DNA from: Nonomuraea sediminis
GTDB lineage: Bacteria; Actinomycetota; Actinomycetes; Streptosporangiales; Streptosporangiaceae
Length of the DNA stretch: 64,000 nucleotides
Direction of reading: 5' to 3'
NCBI RefSeq assembly: GCF_018531495.1
Contig: NZ_JAHDTI010000002.1
Span: 558,001 to 622,000, forward strand
Shown here: piece by piece, positions 1 to 16,483 of the stretch
Layout: every line of letters begins with the position of its first letter
Numbering within the stretch: position 1 is the stretch's first letter
Translations under genes and position numbers: made by a program
The notes under the pieces: model-generated
Database searches by the model: none
The model's input: only the letters and a program-made list of their open reading frames with translations
What the model was told of the DNA's origin: nothing

Positions 1-2
1 GG

Positions 3-3000
3 CTGATCCAGGACCTGCCGCCCGGCTCGATGCTGGCCGTGCAGCTCATGCCCGACGAGATCGCGCCGATGCTGCCCGACGGCGTCTCGGTGGCCACGAT
101 CAACGGCCCCGGCACCTGCGTGGTGTCAGGCCCGTCCGACTCGGTCAGGGAGCTGGCCGAGATGCTGGAGGAGGAGGGCATCGGCTGCACGCCGCTGCGC
201 ACCTCGCACGCCTTCCACTCGGCGATGATGGAGCCGATGCTCGGCGAGTTCCGCGAGCTGGTCGCGGCCACCGAGCTGTCGGCGCCGAGCCTGCCGTTCC
301 TGTCCAACGTGACCGGCACCTGGATCACCGCCGCCGAGGCCACCGACCCCTCCTACTGGGCCAGGCACGTGCGCGAACCGGTCCGCTTCGGCGACTGCGT
401 CTCGACGCTCCTGGCCGACGGCGAGTGGATCATGATCGAGTGCGGGCCGGGACGGCAATTGTCCGGTCTGGCCGCCACCCAGTTGCCCACCAGCGCGATC
501 GCTCCGCTGCCGTCCCTGCCCGGCCCGCGCGACCGGGCCGGTGACGTCGCGGTCTTCTCGCAGGCCGTGGGCACGCTCTGGGTTCACGGCATCGAGCTGA
601 ACGACTTCGGCGCCCCCGGCTACCGGATCTCCCTGCCGAGCTACCCGTGGGAGCGGCAGCGCACCTGGATCGACCCCGACCCGCAGGGCGCCTTCACCAG
701 CGGCACCGCCCGCCCGCAGCAGGCCGACGGACCGTTGCCGCCCGAGCGGTGGTACGGCGTGCCCGTCTGGCACCAGGCACCCGCCCGTCCTGCTGTAGCG
801 GCGCCGATCACGCGCTGCCTGGCCTTCGTGGACGAGGACTCGGCGGGGCTGTGCGGTTCCGGGGCCATCGAGGTGCGGCCGGGCCACGCGTTCGGCGCTT
901 TCGACGGATATTTCACGGTACGGCCGGCCGTACGGGAGGACTACGACGCGCTGCTCGAAGCGGTCGGCGAGATTCCCGAGCGGATCGTCCACGCCTGGGC
1001 CCTCACCGGCGGCGAGGACACCTGGGCGGCCCAGGACCGCGGGTTCTTCGGCGTCCTGGCCCTCGTGCAGGCCCTGTCCGCGGCCCAGCCTGCGGGAGGC
1101 GTGCAGCTCGACCTGATCACCGCCGGCACGATGGACGTGGTCGGCGGCGATCTGACCAGGCCGGAGCACGCCACGCTTGCCGCCTTCGCCCGGGTCGTCC
1201 CGCTGGAGACGCCGTGGCTGCGGATCCGCCACATCGACGCGCAGGACCGGGACGCGGTTCGCGCTGTCGCCGCCGAGCTGGGCCGCGAGGCGGAGCCCGG
1301 CGAGGCGGGGCTGCTGGCCCCGGTCGCGCTGCGCGGCGGGAAGCGGTGGCTGCTCGGATACGAGCAGGTGGAGGTGGCGAGCGAGCCGGGTGAGCCGCGC
1401 GACGGCCAGGTGTACGTGATCACCGGCGGTCTGGGCGGCATCGGCATCTCGCTGGCCGAGGACCTGGCCGAACGCGCCCGCGTCAACCTCGTGCTGCTGT
1501 CCAGGAGCGGGCTGCCCGACGGCCCGCCGCGCTCGGCCCGCGAGGCGCGTGCCGCCGAGGCGATCCGCCGGATGGAGGCCGCCGGGGCGCGGGTGCTGAC
1601 CCTCGCGGCCGACGTGACGGATCCGGCCGACATGCGCCGGGTCAGGGACGAGACGCTCGCCGCCTTCGGCCGGGTCGACGTGCTCGTGCACGCGGCCGGC
1701 CTGCCCGGCGGCGGCATGGCCCAGATCAAGGAGCGGGAGGCGGCCGAGGCCGTGCTCCGCCCCAAGGTGCTCGGCACGCTGGCGCTCCAGGAGGCCTTCG
1801 GCGACCTCGAGCTGGAGGCCGTAGTGCTCTGCTCGTCGATCACCGCGGTGGCCGGCGGGTTCGGGCAGATCGACTACTGCGCGGCCAACAACTTCCTCGA
1901 CGCGCACGCCCGCGCCGGACGGGGCTGGAACGCCGCCCAGCTCGTCAGCGTCAACTGGGGCAGGTGGCTGGAAGTCGGCATGGCGGCCGAGACCGCGGCC
2001 CCCGCCGGGTTCGTCGCGTTGCAGCGCGGCGACCGGATCAAGGCGATGGACCACCCGATCCTCAACGCGCGGCACGCCGGGGAGGGAGGCAACGGCCTCG
2101 ACTGGTGCAGCGGCACGCTCTCGCCGGGCACGCACTGGGTGCTGGACGAGCACCGTATCGCCGACGTGCCGGTGCTGCCGGGCACCGGCCACCTCGAGCT
2201 GGCCAGGACGGCCGCCGAGGCGGTGCTGCCCGGCAGCGGGTTCGTCGAGATGCGTGACGTGGTGTTCGTCGAGCCGCTGTCGGTGGCCGACGGGGCGACC
2301 GCCGAGGTGCGGGTGGTCTTCACCCCGGAGGCCGACGGCGCGGAGTTCCAGGTGCAGAGCATCATCGCCGGGTCGCACCGTACGCACGCCAGAGGCACGG
2401 CGGCCAAGGTGAACCCGCCACCGGCCGACCGGGTGAACCTGCGCGCGATCATGGATCGCTGCGCGCCCACGGCGGACGGGCAGGGCAGCGTACCGCTGTC
2501 GGGCCTGCTCACGCTGGGCGAGCACTGGAGCAGGACCCTGACCACCACGTACACCGGACAGCAGGAGGCGCTCGGCCTGTTCGAGGCCAACGACGCGCTG
2601 CTGGCCGACCTCGACCGCTGGGGACTGCACCCGGCGCTGCTCGACGCCGCCACCACCTTCAGCTGGATCCAGGTCGAGGGCCACTACCTGCCGCTCGGCT
2701 ACGGCCGCATCACCGTGCGCGGGAGCCTGCCCGAGGCGTTCTGGAGCCACCTGCGCGTCACCAGCACCGACACCGACGAGGTGCTGGTCGTCGACGTCAC
2801 GTTGATCGCGCCCGACGGCACGGTGCTGGTGCAGGTCTTCGACTACGTCCTGCGGCGGATCGACACCGACGCCGTGATCACCGGGGTGGTCGCCAGCGCC
2901 GACTCCCAGCGCGCCGCCCCTTCCCCGGCTTCCCCGGCTTCCCCGGCCGACGACGCGGCCGGGATCAGGCCCGCCGACGGGGCCGTCTCCCTGCGCCGGC

Positions 3001-3467
3001 TGCTCGCCGCCCCGCTCGGCCCCCAGGTCGTGGTGGCGGCCAGTACGGTGGCCGAGCTCCTGGCCGGCGTCGGCTCGCTGACCCAGGAGACCGTGGAGAC
3101 CGAACTCGATCCGGCAGCGGTCGCCGACCGGCAGGACAAGGCGCCCGCCGAGGGTTACGTCGCCCCGCGCAACGATGCCGAGGCCACGATCGCCCGCCTG
3201 TGGGGCGAGGTGCTCGGCGGCGACCACATCGGCGTCGACGACGACTTCTTCGAGCTGGGCGGCAACTCGCTCATCGCGGTCCAGCTCATCGCCCTCATCC
3301 GCAAGGAGCTGGGGGTGCGGCTGCCGATGCGCAGCCTCTTCGAGGAGCCGACCGTGGCCGGGGTCGCGGCCCTGATCTCCGCCGCCTCCGCCACAGAACC
3401 CGCCGCAGAACCCGCCGCTGGGCCCGCCACCCCGACGATCCCCCGCCTCCCCAGGAGTTCCGCATGA
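3..3467 (+). CDS. Type I polyketide synthase, 3' part (AT-KR-DH-ACP)
   Basis: The reading frame is open at the left edge, so the ketosynthase and the N-terminal half of the acyltransferase lie outside the window. What remains starts inside an AT domain. Its HAFH motif (about 207-221) is the signature of malonyl-CoA-specific ATs. A KR structural half follows, then the catalytic KR with the NADPH motif GGLGGIG (about 1424-1444) and the SS...YCAAN active site. Next is a dehydratase-like domain with an HX8P motif (about 2150-2180) and a second-half HPALLDA motif. The protein ends in an ACP with the phosphopantetheine serine in GGNSL (about 3259-3273). KR before DH is not the usual DH-KR order. 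The malonate unit would be added and reduced here, then passed to the downstream NRPS condensation domain. Its stop overlaps the MbtH-like start (ATGA). Confidence 0.93.
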   Translation: MIQDLPPGSMLAVQLMPDEIAPMLPDGVSVATINGPGTCVVSGPSDSVRELAEMLEEEGIGCTPLRTSHAFHSAMMEPMLGEFRELVAATELSAPSLPFLSNVTGTWITAAEATDPSYWARHVREPVRFGDCVSTLLADGEWIMIECGPGRQLSGLAATQLPTSAIAPLPSLPGPRDRAGDVAVFSQAVGTLWVHGIELNDFGAPGYRISLPSYPWERQRTWIDPDPQGAFTSGTARPQQADGPLPPERWYGVPVWHQAPARPAVAAPITRCLAFVDEDSAGLCGSGAIEVRPGHAFGAFDGYFTVRPAVREDYDALLEAVGEIPERIVHAWALTGGEDTWAAQDRGFFGVLALVQALSAAQPAGGVQLDLITAGTMDVVGGDLTRPEHATLAAFARVVPLETPWLRIRHIDAQDRDAVRAVAAELGREAEPGEAGLLAPVALRGGKRWLLGYEQVEVASEPGEPRDGQVYVITGGLGGIGISLAEDLAERARVNLVLLSRSGLPDGPPRSAREARAAEAIRRMEAAGARVLTLAADVTDPADMRRVRDETLAAFGRVDVLVHAAGLPGGGMAQIKEREAAEAVLRPKVLGTLALQEAFGDLELEAVVLCSSITAVAGGFGQIDYCAANNFLDAHARAGRGWNAAQLVSVNWGRWLEVGMAAETAAPAGFVALQRGDRIKAMDHPILNARHAGEGGNGLDWCSGTLSPGTHWVLDEHRIADVPVLPGTGHLELARTAAEAVLPGSGFVEMRDVVFVEPLSVADGATAEVRVVFTPEADGAEFQVQSIIAGSHRTHARGTAAKVNPPPADRVNLRAIMDRCAPTADGQGSVPLSGLLTLGEHWSRTLTTTYTGQQEALGLFEANDALLADLDRWGLHPALLDAATTFSWIQVEGHYLPLGYGRITVRGSLPEAFWSHLRVTSTDTDEVLVVDVTLIAPDGTVLVQVFDYVLRRIDTDAVITGVVASADSQRAAPSPASPASPADDAAGIRPADGAVSLRRLLAAPLGPQVVVAASTVAELLAGVGSLTQETVETELDPAAVADRQDKAPAEGYVAPRNDAEATIARLWGEVLGGDHIGVDDDFFELGGNSLIAVQLIALIRKELGVRLPMRSLFEEPTVAGVAALISAASATEPAAEPAAGPATPTIPRLPRSSA

Positions 3468-3641
3468 GCACCAAGGTCGTTCTCAACGACGAGGAGCAGT
3501 ACTCCATCTGGCCCGCCGACCGGGACAACCCCTCCGGCTGGTACGACGAGGGCTTCTCCGGCACCAAGGACGAATGCCTGGAGCACATCGAGCGGGTGTG
3601 GACCGACATGCGGCCGAAGAGCCTGCGAGAGGCGATGGACA

Positions 3642-3649
<8 letters not shown>
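3464..3649 (+). CDS. MbtH-like protein
   Basis: A 61-residue protein with the whole MbtH signature: an N-E-Q-S-WP pattern near the start ([10 protein letters not shown]), PSGW, and WTDMRP near the end. MbtH-like proteins bind and activate or stabilise NRPS adenylation domains, which fits its place between the PKS and the first NRPS gene. The ATG overlaps the PKS stop by four bases and the 3' end overlaps the next NRPS gene by eight, so translation is probably coupled. Length is normal for the family. Confidence 0.97.
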
Positions 3650-9881
<6,232 letters not shown>

Positions 9882-9889
<8 letters not shown>

Positions 9890-12800
9890 GCGGCGTGCGC
9901 GCGTGGAGGCCCGCTTCCGCAAGGCGGTGGCGGGCCTGGACACCAACACTGGCGCTGCGGAGGAGATCCCGCGACGTGCCGAGGGCAGCGATCCGCCGCT
10001 GTCGTTCGCCCAGGAGCGGCTGTGGTTCATGGAACAGTTCGCCCCCGGGACCAGCGCCTACGTGCTGCCCGCGTCGGCCAGGCTCCGCGGCCCGCTCTCC
10101 CCGTCACAGCTGCAGGAGGCGCTCGACGCCGTGGTCGCCCGGCACGAGAGCCTGCGCATGACCTTCCCCACCGGCCCCGATGGGCGGCCGGAGGTGCGGG
10201 TGGCGGATCGGTTACGTGTCCCGCTGCGCGTCGTGGACGTGCCGACAGAGGCGGCGGCCCGACAGGTGCTCAGCACCGACGCCGCGCTCCCCTTCGAGCT
10301 GGCGAACGGTCCGCTGCTGCGCGCCACCCTGGTACGGCTGGCGCCCGACGACCACGCACTGCTCATCGCCGTCCATCACATCGTCGCCGACGGCTGGTCG
10401 GCCGACCTCATCCTCCGCGAACTCCTGAAACCACCGCAGAGCGCGCCGCGGCTGGGTTTCGGCGACTACGCGTTGTGGCAGCGGGAACGGCTGAGCGGCG
10501 CGCGGCTGGCCGATGACCTGACGTTCTGGCGCGGCGAGCTGGACGGGTTGCAGGTGCTCGAACTGCCCCTGGATCGGCCGCGCCCGCCCCGGCAGGGCTT
10601 CCAGGGCGGCTGGCACGACCTCGAGCTGGACGTGGCGGCCTTCCGCGAGCTGTGCCGGGCCGAGGGGGCGACGCTCTACATGGGGCTGCTCGCCGCCTTC
10701 CAGGTGCTGCTGTCGCGCTGGTCCGGCATGACCGACTTCGCGGTGGGGTCGCCGGTGGCCGGGCGGACCAGGCCGGAGTTCGAGGACATGGTGGGGTTGT
10801 TCGTCAACCTGCTCCCGCTGCGGGCGCGGCTGGCGGGGGACCCCGGGTTCGCCGAGGTGCTCCGCCGTACGCGGGATGGGGCGCTCGAGGTCTACGACCA
10901 CCAGGAGCTGCCCTTCGAGAAACTGGTCGCCGAGCTGGACCCCGAACGGGATGTCAGCCGCCCGCCGCTGGTGCAGGTGCTGTTCGCGCTGCAGAGCTAT
11001 CGCGACGGCGGCGAGGGCTTCGAGCCGGACAGCACGACCACCCGGTTCGACCTGGAGCTCTACGCCGCCGAGCGGGGTGACCGGCTGGAGGGGCGCTTCG
11101 TCTACAACGCCGAGTTGTTCCAGCCGGAGACGATCGAGCGGCTGGCGCGGCGGTTCGCCGCACTCCTGCGCGCGGTAGTGGCGGCGCCCGAGGTGCCGGT
11201 GGGGCGCCTGGACATCCTGCCTGCCGAAGAGCGGGAGCAGATCTCGCGATGGAACGCCACTGCCCGGGAGCATCCGGGCGGGACCCTGCACGAGCTGGTC
11301 TTCGAGCAGGCGTCGCGGACACCGGACGCGACGGCGCTGGTCTTCGAGGGCGACCGGCTCACCTACCGCGAACTGGCCGAACAGGCCCGCGAGGTGGCGG
11401 CCGGGCTTGACGTGCGGGTGGACCAGCCGGTCGGCGTGAGCATGGAACGCGGGCTGGACCTTCCCGTCGTACTCCTCGGAGTGCTGGCGGCCGGTGGCGC
11501 CTACCTGCCGCTCGATCCTGGCCACCCGGCGGAGCGGACGCGCGGCATGCTGTCCGACGCGGGCGCCGACCTGGTGCTCACCGCCGCGAGCCCCGGTGGT
11601 CGTTTCACTGCACGGCCGGTGCACGAGGACAACCTGGCCTACGTCATCTTCACCTCGGGATCCACCGGGCGGCCCAAGGGTGTGGGTGTCTCCCACCGCG
11701 CCATCGTCAACCGGCTCCGCTGGATGCAGGACACCTTCCAGCTCACTCCGGACGACCGGGTTCTGCACAAGACGCCCACCACGTTCGACGTGTCGGTCTG
11801 GGAGCTGTTCTGGCCGCTCATCACGGGCGCCACGATGGTCATCGCCCGGCCCGGCGGCCACCGCGACACGGCTTACCTGCGCGATCTCATCAAGACCGAG
11901 AAAATCACTACAGCTCATTTCGTCCCCTCGATGCTCCAGGCCTTCCTGGAGGAAGAGGACATCCAACCCCCGCCGCGCATCATCTGCTCCGGCGAAGCGC
12001 TTCCACCCGGGATCGACCTCCCCGGGCTGCACAACCTCTACGGCCCCACCGAAGCCGCGGTCGACGTCTCCTGGCACCCCTGCCAGCCGGGTGAGCCGAT
12101 CGTGCCCATCGGCAGGCCGGTGGACAACACCACCCTGCACGTCCTGGACGAGCATCTCGGCCCGGTGCCCATCGGTACGCCCGGCGAGCTCTACATCGGC
12201 GGCGTCCAGCTCGCCCGCGGCTACCTGGGCAAACCCGGGCTCACCGCGGAACGGTTCCTGCCCGCGCCCGGCGGCGAGCGGCTCTACCGGACCGGTGACC
12301 TGGCCCGCTGGCTCCCCACCGGCGAGCTCGAATACCTCGGCCGTACCGACCACCAGGTCAAGATCCGCGGCATGCGCGTGGAGCTCGGCGAGATCGAGGC
12401 CATCTCGGGTGCCGTGGTCAAGCTCGTGGACGGCCGCCTGGTCGGATACGTCGTCGGCGACACCCCCGACTTATCCGATTTGCTGCCGGATTTCATGATC
12501 CCGACGGCGTGGGTGCGGCTGGACCGCCTGCCCACCACCCCCAACGGCAAGCTCGACCGCGCCGCACTCCCCGCGCCCGAGCGCCCAGCCGACCTGCCGT
12601 GGGAGCCGCCGCGCGGCGAAGCGGAGCACGCCGTCGCGCAGGTCTGGCAGGCGGTTCTCGACCTCGACCGGGTCAGCAGGAACGACACCTTCTTCGCCGT
12701 GGGCGGCGACTCGATCAGCAGCCTCAGGGTCGTGGCCCGGCTGCGCGCCCTGGGCTACGGCGTGGAACTGCAGCACCTGTTCACCCACCAGGCGGTCGCC

Positions 12801-12902
12801 GAACTGGCCACCGTCCTGCGGCCGCGGCAGGCCGTACCGGAATCCACGGCGGGAGCCTTCGACCTGCTCAGCCCGGCGGACAGAGAGAGGCTCACCCGAT
12901 GA
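9882..12902 (+). CDS. NRPS module C-A-T, predicted serine-activating
   Basis: Start chosen at GTG 9882, seven codons before the previous gene ends, because a strong GAGGAGG ribosome site lies at 9866-9872. 1006 residues: condensation domain with HHIVADG, adenylation domain, and a carrier with GGDSI (GGDS-type carriers often meet an epimerase or a condensation domain on the next protein). The pocket reads D-V-W-H-I-S-L-V by eye, a serine code. The A domain is nearly the same as that of the next gene, at the DNA level too. About ten residues after motif A8 (after GEIEA) are missing compared with that sister domain. Third peptide module. Confidence 0.92.
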
Positions 12903-15900
12903 TCATCGACGCCTACCCGCTCAGCGCCCTCCAGGCCGGGATGCTGTACCACAGCGAGCTGGACGGCGTGACCTTCCAGGACCACACCACGCTCACGCTG
13001 CGCGGCACGTTCGACGAGGCGGCGCTGGTCAGGGCGCTGGAGGAGCTGTCGGCGCGGCACGAGGTGCTGCGGACCTCCTTCGACCTGACCGGGTTCAGCG
13101 AGCCCGTCCAACTCGTGCACGACCGCGTGGAAATCCCGCTGACGGTTTCCGACGGCGAACCGGAGTACGGGCCGTTCGACTGGACGGCGGCTCCTCTGCT
13201 CCGCGTCCACGTGCGGCCCGAAGCCGGCAGGTTCGCGCTGACCGTCTACTTCCACCACGCGATCCTCGACGGGTGGAGCGTCGCGACGCTGGTCAGCGAG
13301 CTGCTGGCACGCTACGCGACACCGGGGCTGCCGGTGGAAGCGCCGGGGGCGCGCTTCCGCGACCTGGTGGCGGCCGAGAAGGCCGTACTCGCCCAGCCGG
13401 AGGCGGCGGAGTTCTGGCGGGAGGCGATCGCCGAGGCACCCGAGGGCCGGCTGCCCCGCATGCCCGGCTACCCCACCGGCGGACCGCGCAAGGTCGAGGT
13501 GCTGGCCACGGCGCTCCCCGACGACCTGGCGAAAGCGCTGGCCGAGGAGGCAGCCGCCGCCCGGGTGCCGCTGCGCTCGGTGCTGCTCGCGGCACACGTG
13601 CGCGTCATGGCGCTGCTGACCGGCGACCCGGACGTCCTCACGGGGATGCTCACGCACAGCCGCCCGGAGAGCGAGGCGGGCGGCGAGGTGCTCGGCCTGT
13701 TCCTCAACACCGTCCCGCTGCGCGTGCGCGCCGACGCTCCCGATCTGGTCCAGCGGGTCTTCCAGGCGGAGGTGGCGGCGCTGCCGTACCGGCACTTCCC
13801 GCTCTTCGAGATCCAGCGGGCCAGCGGTCGCGCGCGCCTGCTGGACACGCACGTGGACTTCCGCGACCTCCACGTGTACGGCGGCGCCGCCACGCCCATC
13901 GAGGACCAGGACTTCTTCGAGCAGACCGACTTCGCCTTCAGCGCGGCCTTCGTCCGGACTCCGGGACAGGGACTGACGCTGACCATCTCCTACGACACGA
14001 CGCAGTTCCCCAGCGACCAGATCGCGGCGATCCGGGATCACTACCTCCGCGCCTTGTCCGGAAATATCGGCATCTCGCCGGAGGACGCTGCCCTGCTCGC
14101 GCGCTGGAACTCCACCGCGCACGACCACCCGGGCGGGCTGCTGCACGAGCTGGTCTTCGAGCAGGCGTCGCGGACACCGGACGCGACGGCGCTGGTCTTC
14201 GAGGGCGACCGGCTCACCTACCGCGAGCTGGCCGAACGGGCCCGTGAGGTGGCGGCGGGGCTGGACGTGCGGGTGGACCAACCGGTCGGCGTCTGCATGG
14301 AGCGCGGGCTGGACCTCCCGGTCATGCTCCTCGGGGTGCTGGCGGCCGGTGGCGCCTACCTCCCCCTCGATCCGGACGATCCCGAGGAACGGCGCCGCGG
14401 CATGCTCGCCGACGCCAAGACGGCCCCCGGCGGCCGCTTCCACGAGGACAACCTGGCCTACGTCATCTTCACCTCGGGATCCACCGGACGACCCAAAGGC
14501 GTCGGTGTCTCCCACCGCGCCATCGTCAACCGGCTCCGCTGGATGCAGGAAACCTTCCAGCTCACACCGGACGACCGGGTCCTGCACAAGACCCCCACCA
14601 CCTTCGATGTCTCGGTCTGGGAACTGTTCTGGCCGCTCATCACCGGCGCCACGATGGTCATCGCCCGGCCCGGCGGCCACCGCGACACGGCTTACCTGCG
14701 CGACCTCATCAAGACCGAGCAGATCACCACCGCCCACTTCGTCCCCTCGATGCTCCAGGCCTTCCTGGAGGAAGAGGACATCCAGCTTCCGCCGCGGATC
14801 ATCTGCTCCGGCGAAGCACTCCCGCCTGGGCTCGACCTCCCTGGACTGCACAATCTCTACGGCCCCACCGAGGCAGCCGTCGACGTCTCCTGGCACCCCT
14901 GCCAATCCGGCGAAACCGTCGTCCCCATCGGCAGACCGGTGGACAACACCACCCTGCACGTCCTCGACCAGCACCTCCTGCCCGTGCCCATCGGCACACC
15001 GGGTGAGCTCTACATCGGCGGCGTCCAGCTCGCCCGCGGCTACCTGGGCAAACCGGCACTCACCGCCGAGCGGTTCCTCCCCGCGCCCGACGGTCAACGC
15101 CTCTACAAGACCGGCGACCTCGCCCGCTGGCTTCCCACAGGCGAGCTCGAATACCTCGGCCGCACCGATCAGCAGGTCAAGATCCGCGGCATGCGCGTCG
15201 AACCCGGAGAGATCGAGGCCGCCCTGCGCGCGCAGCCGGGAGTCCGCGACGCGGCCGTCACGGCGCACGAGCACAGCCTGGTCGGCTACGTCGTGGGCGA
15301 CGTACCCGACCTCCGCGACGTCCTGCCCGACCACATGATCCCGCGCCGGTGGGTGCGACTGGACGCCCTCCCCCTGACTCGCAGCGGCAAGCTCGACCGC
15401 GCCGCGCTGCCCGCGCCGGAGGCCGCCGGCAGCAAGCCGTACGTGCCGCCGCGCGACGAGGTCGAGGCGCGCCTGGCCAGGCTCTACGAGGAGGTGCTGA
15501 AGGTGCCCGCGGCCGGGATCCTGGACGACTTCTTCGAGCTCGGCGGCCACTCGCTGAGCGCCCTGCGGCTGGCCGCCCGCATCCGCCAGGAGCTGGGGCG
15601 GAGCCTGCCGGTCGCCACCGTACTTGCCGCGCCGACGATCCTCGCGCTGGCCAAGGTGCTGCGCCAGCCCGAGGATCTCGCGCCACCGAGCCACGTCGTG
15701 CCGCTCAACCCGGATGGCGACCGTACGCCGATCTTCTTCATTCACGCGCTCGGCGGCCAGGTCTTCCGCTACCACCCGCTGGCCCGCAGGCTCGGCCCCG
15801 ACCAGCCGGTGTACGCCATCGCCGCGCGCGGGCTGGTGCCCGGCGAGGAGCCGCACGCCACGCTCGCCGAGATGGCCGACGCCTACGTGAGCGACCTGCT

Positions 15901-16483
15901 GGAGGTACGGCCGGCCGGGCCGTACGTGCTGGGCGGGTTCTGCATCGGCGGGAACATCGCCCTGGAGGTGGCCAGGCGCCTGCGTGAGCGCGGCGAGCAG
16001 GTGCCGCTCGTCGTCCTCCTGTACGCCAATGCCGAGGAGCCCGTGGCCAGCGCGTCACTGGAGGACGACACTGTCCTGCTGTTCCACGCGCTGGCCGGCG
16101 GACCCGAGGAGACCCTCGGGCTGGACGCGGCCGAACTCGCCGCCAGGACGCCGGAGGAGCGGCTGCTGACGGTCATGGGCGCCGCCTCGGCCGCCGACCG
16201 GCTGGCCCCCGACACCGCGGAGGTCGAGCAGGCGCGCCGCTACCTGGCCGTGTTCCGGGCCAACGCGCACGCGGTCGGCGGCTACCGGCACGAGCCCTAC
16301 GACGGCGACGTCGCGCTCTTCGCGCCCAGGCGCGAGGACGGCAGTTGGCCCTCGGTCGCCAAGGGCCGCCTCGCTCACTTCGCGATCCCCGAGGAACGCG
16401 TCCCGATCCTGTACGAACCCCTGGTCGCCGGAGCGGCCACCGAGATCAGAAGGTGGATGGATCATGGCATCCCCGACCAGTGA
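12899..16483 (+). CDS. NRPS terminal module C-A-T-TE, predicted serine-activating
   Basis: 1194 residues, ATG overlapping the previous stop. A condensation domain starting with YPLSALQAGMLYHS carries FHHAILDG. The adenylation pocket reads D-V-W-H-I-S-L-V (serine), and the carrier has GGHSL. The last roughly 250 residues are an alpha/beta-hydrolase thioesterase that should release the product. In it the nucleophile motif is GFCIGG, with Cys instead of Ser. Near the end, where GDHF-like catalytic histidine is expected, the sequence reads PEERVPILYEP, so His appears replaced by Arg; the acidic triad member is also not obvious. The enzyme may work unusually, hand over to another releasing enzyme, or be weak. 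Its 3' end overlaps the exporter gene by 20 bases. Confidence 0.93.
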   Translation: MIIDAYPLSALQAGMLYHSELDGVTFQDHTTLTLRGTFDEAALVRALEELSARHEVLRTSFDLTGFSEPVQLVHDRVEIPLTVSDGEPEYGPFDWTAAPLLRVHVRPEAGRFALTVYFHHAILDGWSVATLVSELLARYATPGLPVEAPGARFRDLVAAEKAVLAQPEAAEFWREAIAEAPEGRLPRMPGYPTGGPRKVEVLATALPDDLAKALAEEAAAARVPLRSVLLAAHVRVMALLTGDPDVLTGMLTHSRPESEAGGEVLGLFLNTVPLRVRADAPDLVQRVFQAEVAALPYRHFPLFEIQRASGRARLLDTHVDFRDLHVYGGAATPIEDQDFFEQTDFAFSAAFVRTPGQGLTLTISYDTTQFPSDQIAAIRDHYLRALSGNIGISPEDAALLARWNSTAHDHPGGLLHELVFEQASRTPDATALVFEGDRLTYRELAERAREVAAGLDVRVDQPVGVCMERGLDLPVMLLGVLAAGGAYLPLDPDDPEERRRGMLADAKTAPGGRFHEDNLAYVIFTSGSTGRPKGVGVSHRAIVNRLRWMQETFQLTPDDRVLHKTPTTFDVSVWELFWPLITGATMVIARPGGHRDTAYLRDLIKTEQITTAHFVPSMLQAFLEEEDIQLPPRIICSGEALPPGLDLPGLHNLYGPTEAAVDVSWHPCQSGETVVPIGRPVDNTTLHVLDQHLLPVPIGTPGELYIGGVQLARGYLGKPALTAERFLPAPDGQRLYKTGDLARWLPTGELEYLGRTDQQVKIRGMRVEPGEIEAALRAQPGVRDAAVTAHEHSLVGYVVGDVPDLRDVLPDHMIPRRWVRLDALPLTRSGKLDRAALPAPEAAGSKPYVPPRDEVEARLARLYEEVLKVPAAGILDDFFELGGHSLSALRLAARIRQELGRSLPVATVLAAPTILALAKVLRQPEDLAPPSHVVPLNPDGDRTPIFFIHALGGQVFRYHPLARRLGPDQPVYAIAARGLVPGEEPHATLAEMADAYVSDLLEVRPAGPYVLGGFCIGGNIALEVARRLRERGEQVPLVVLLYANAEEPVASASLEDDTVLLFHALAGGPEETLGLDAAELAARTPEERLLTVMGAASAADRLAPDTAEVEQARRYLAVFRANAHAVGGYRHEPYDGDVALFAPRREDGSWPSVAKGRLAHFAIPEERVPILYEPLVAGAATEIRRWMDHGIPDQ

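Noticed and set aside
126..3227. Very long open frame on the minus strand opposite the PKS gene (similar ones lie opposite all NRPS genes)
   Set aside because: It is the mirror of GC-rich codons; the peptide is Arg/Gly/His-rich with no domain, while the plus strand gives a clear PKS.
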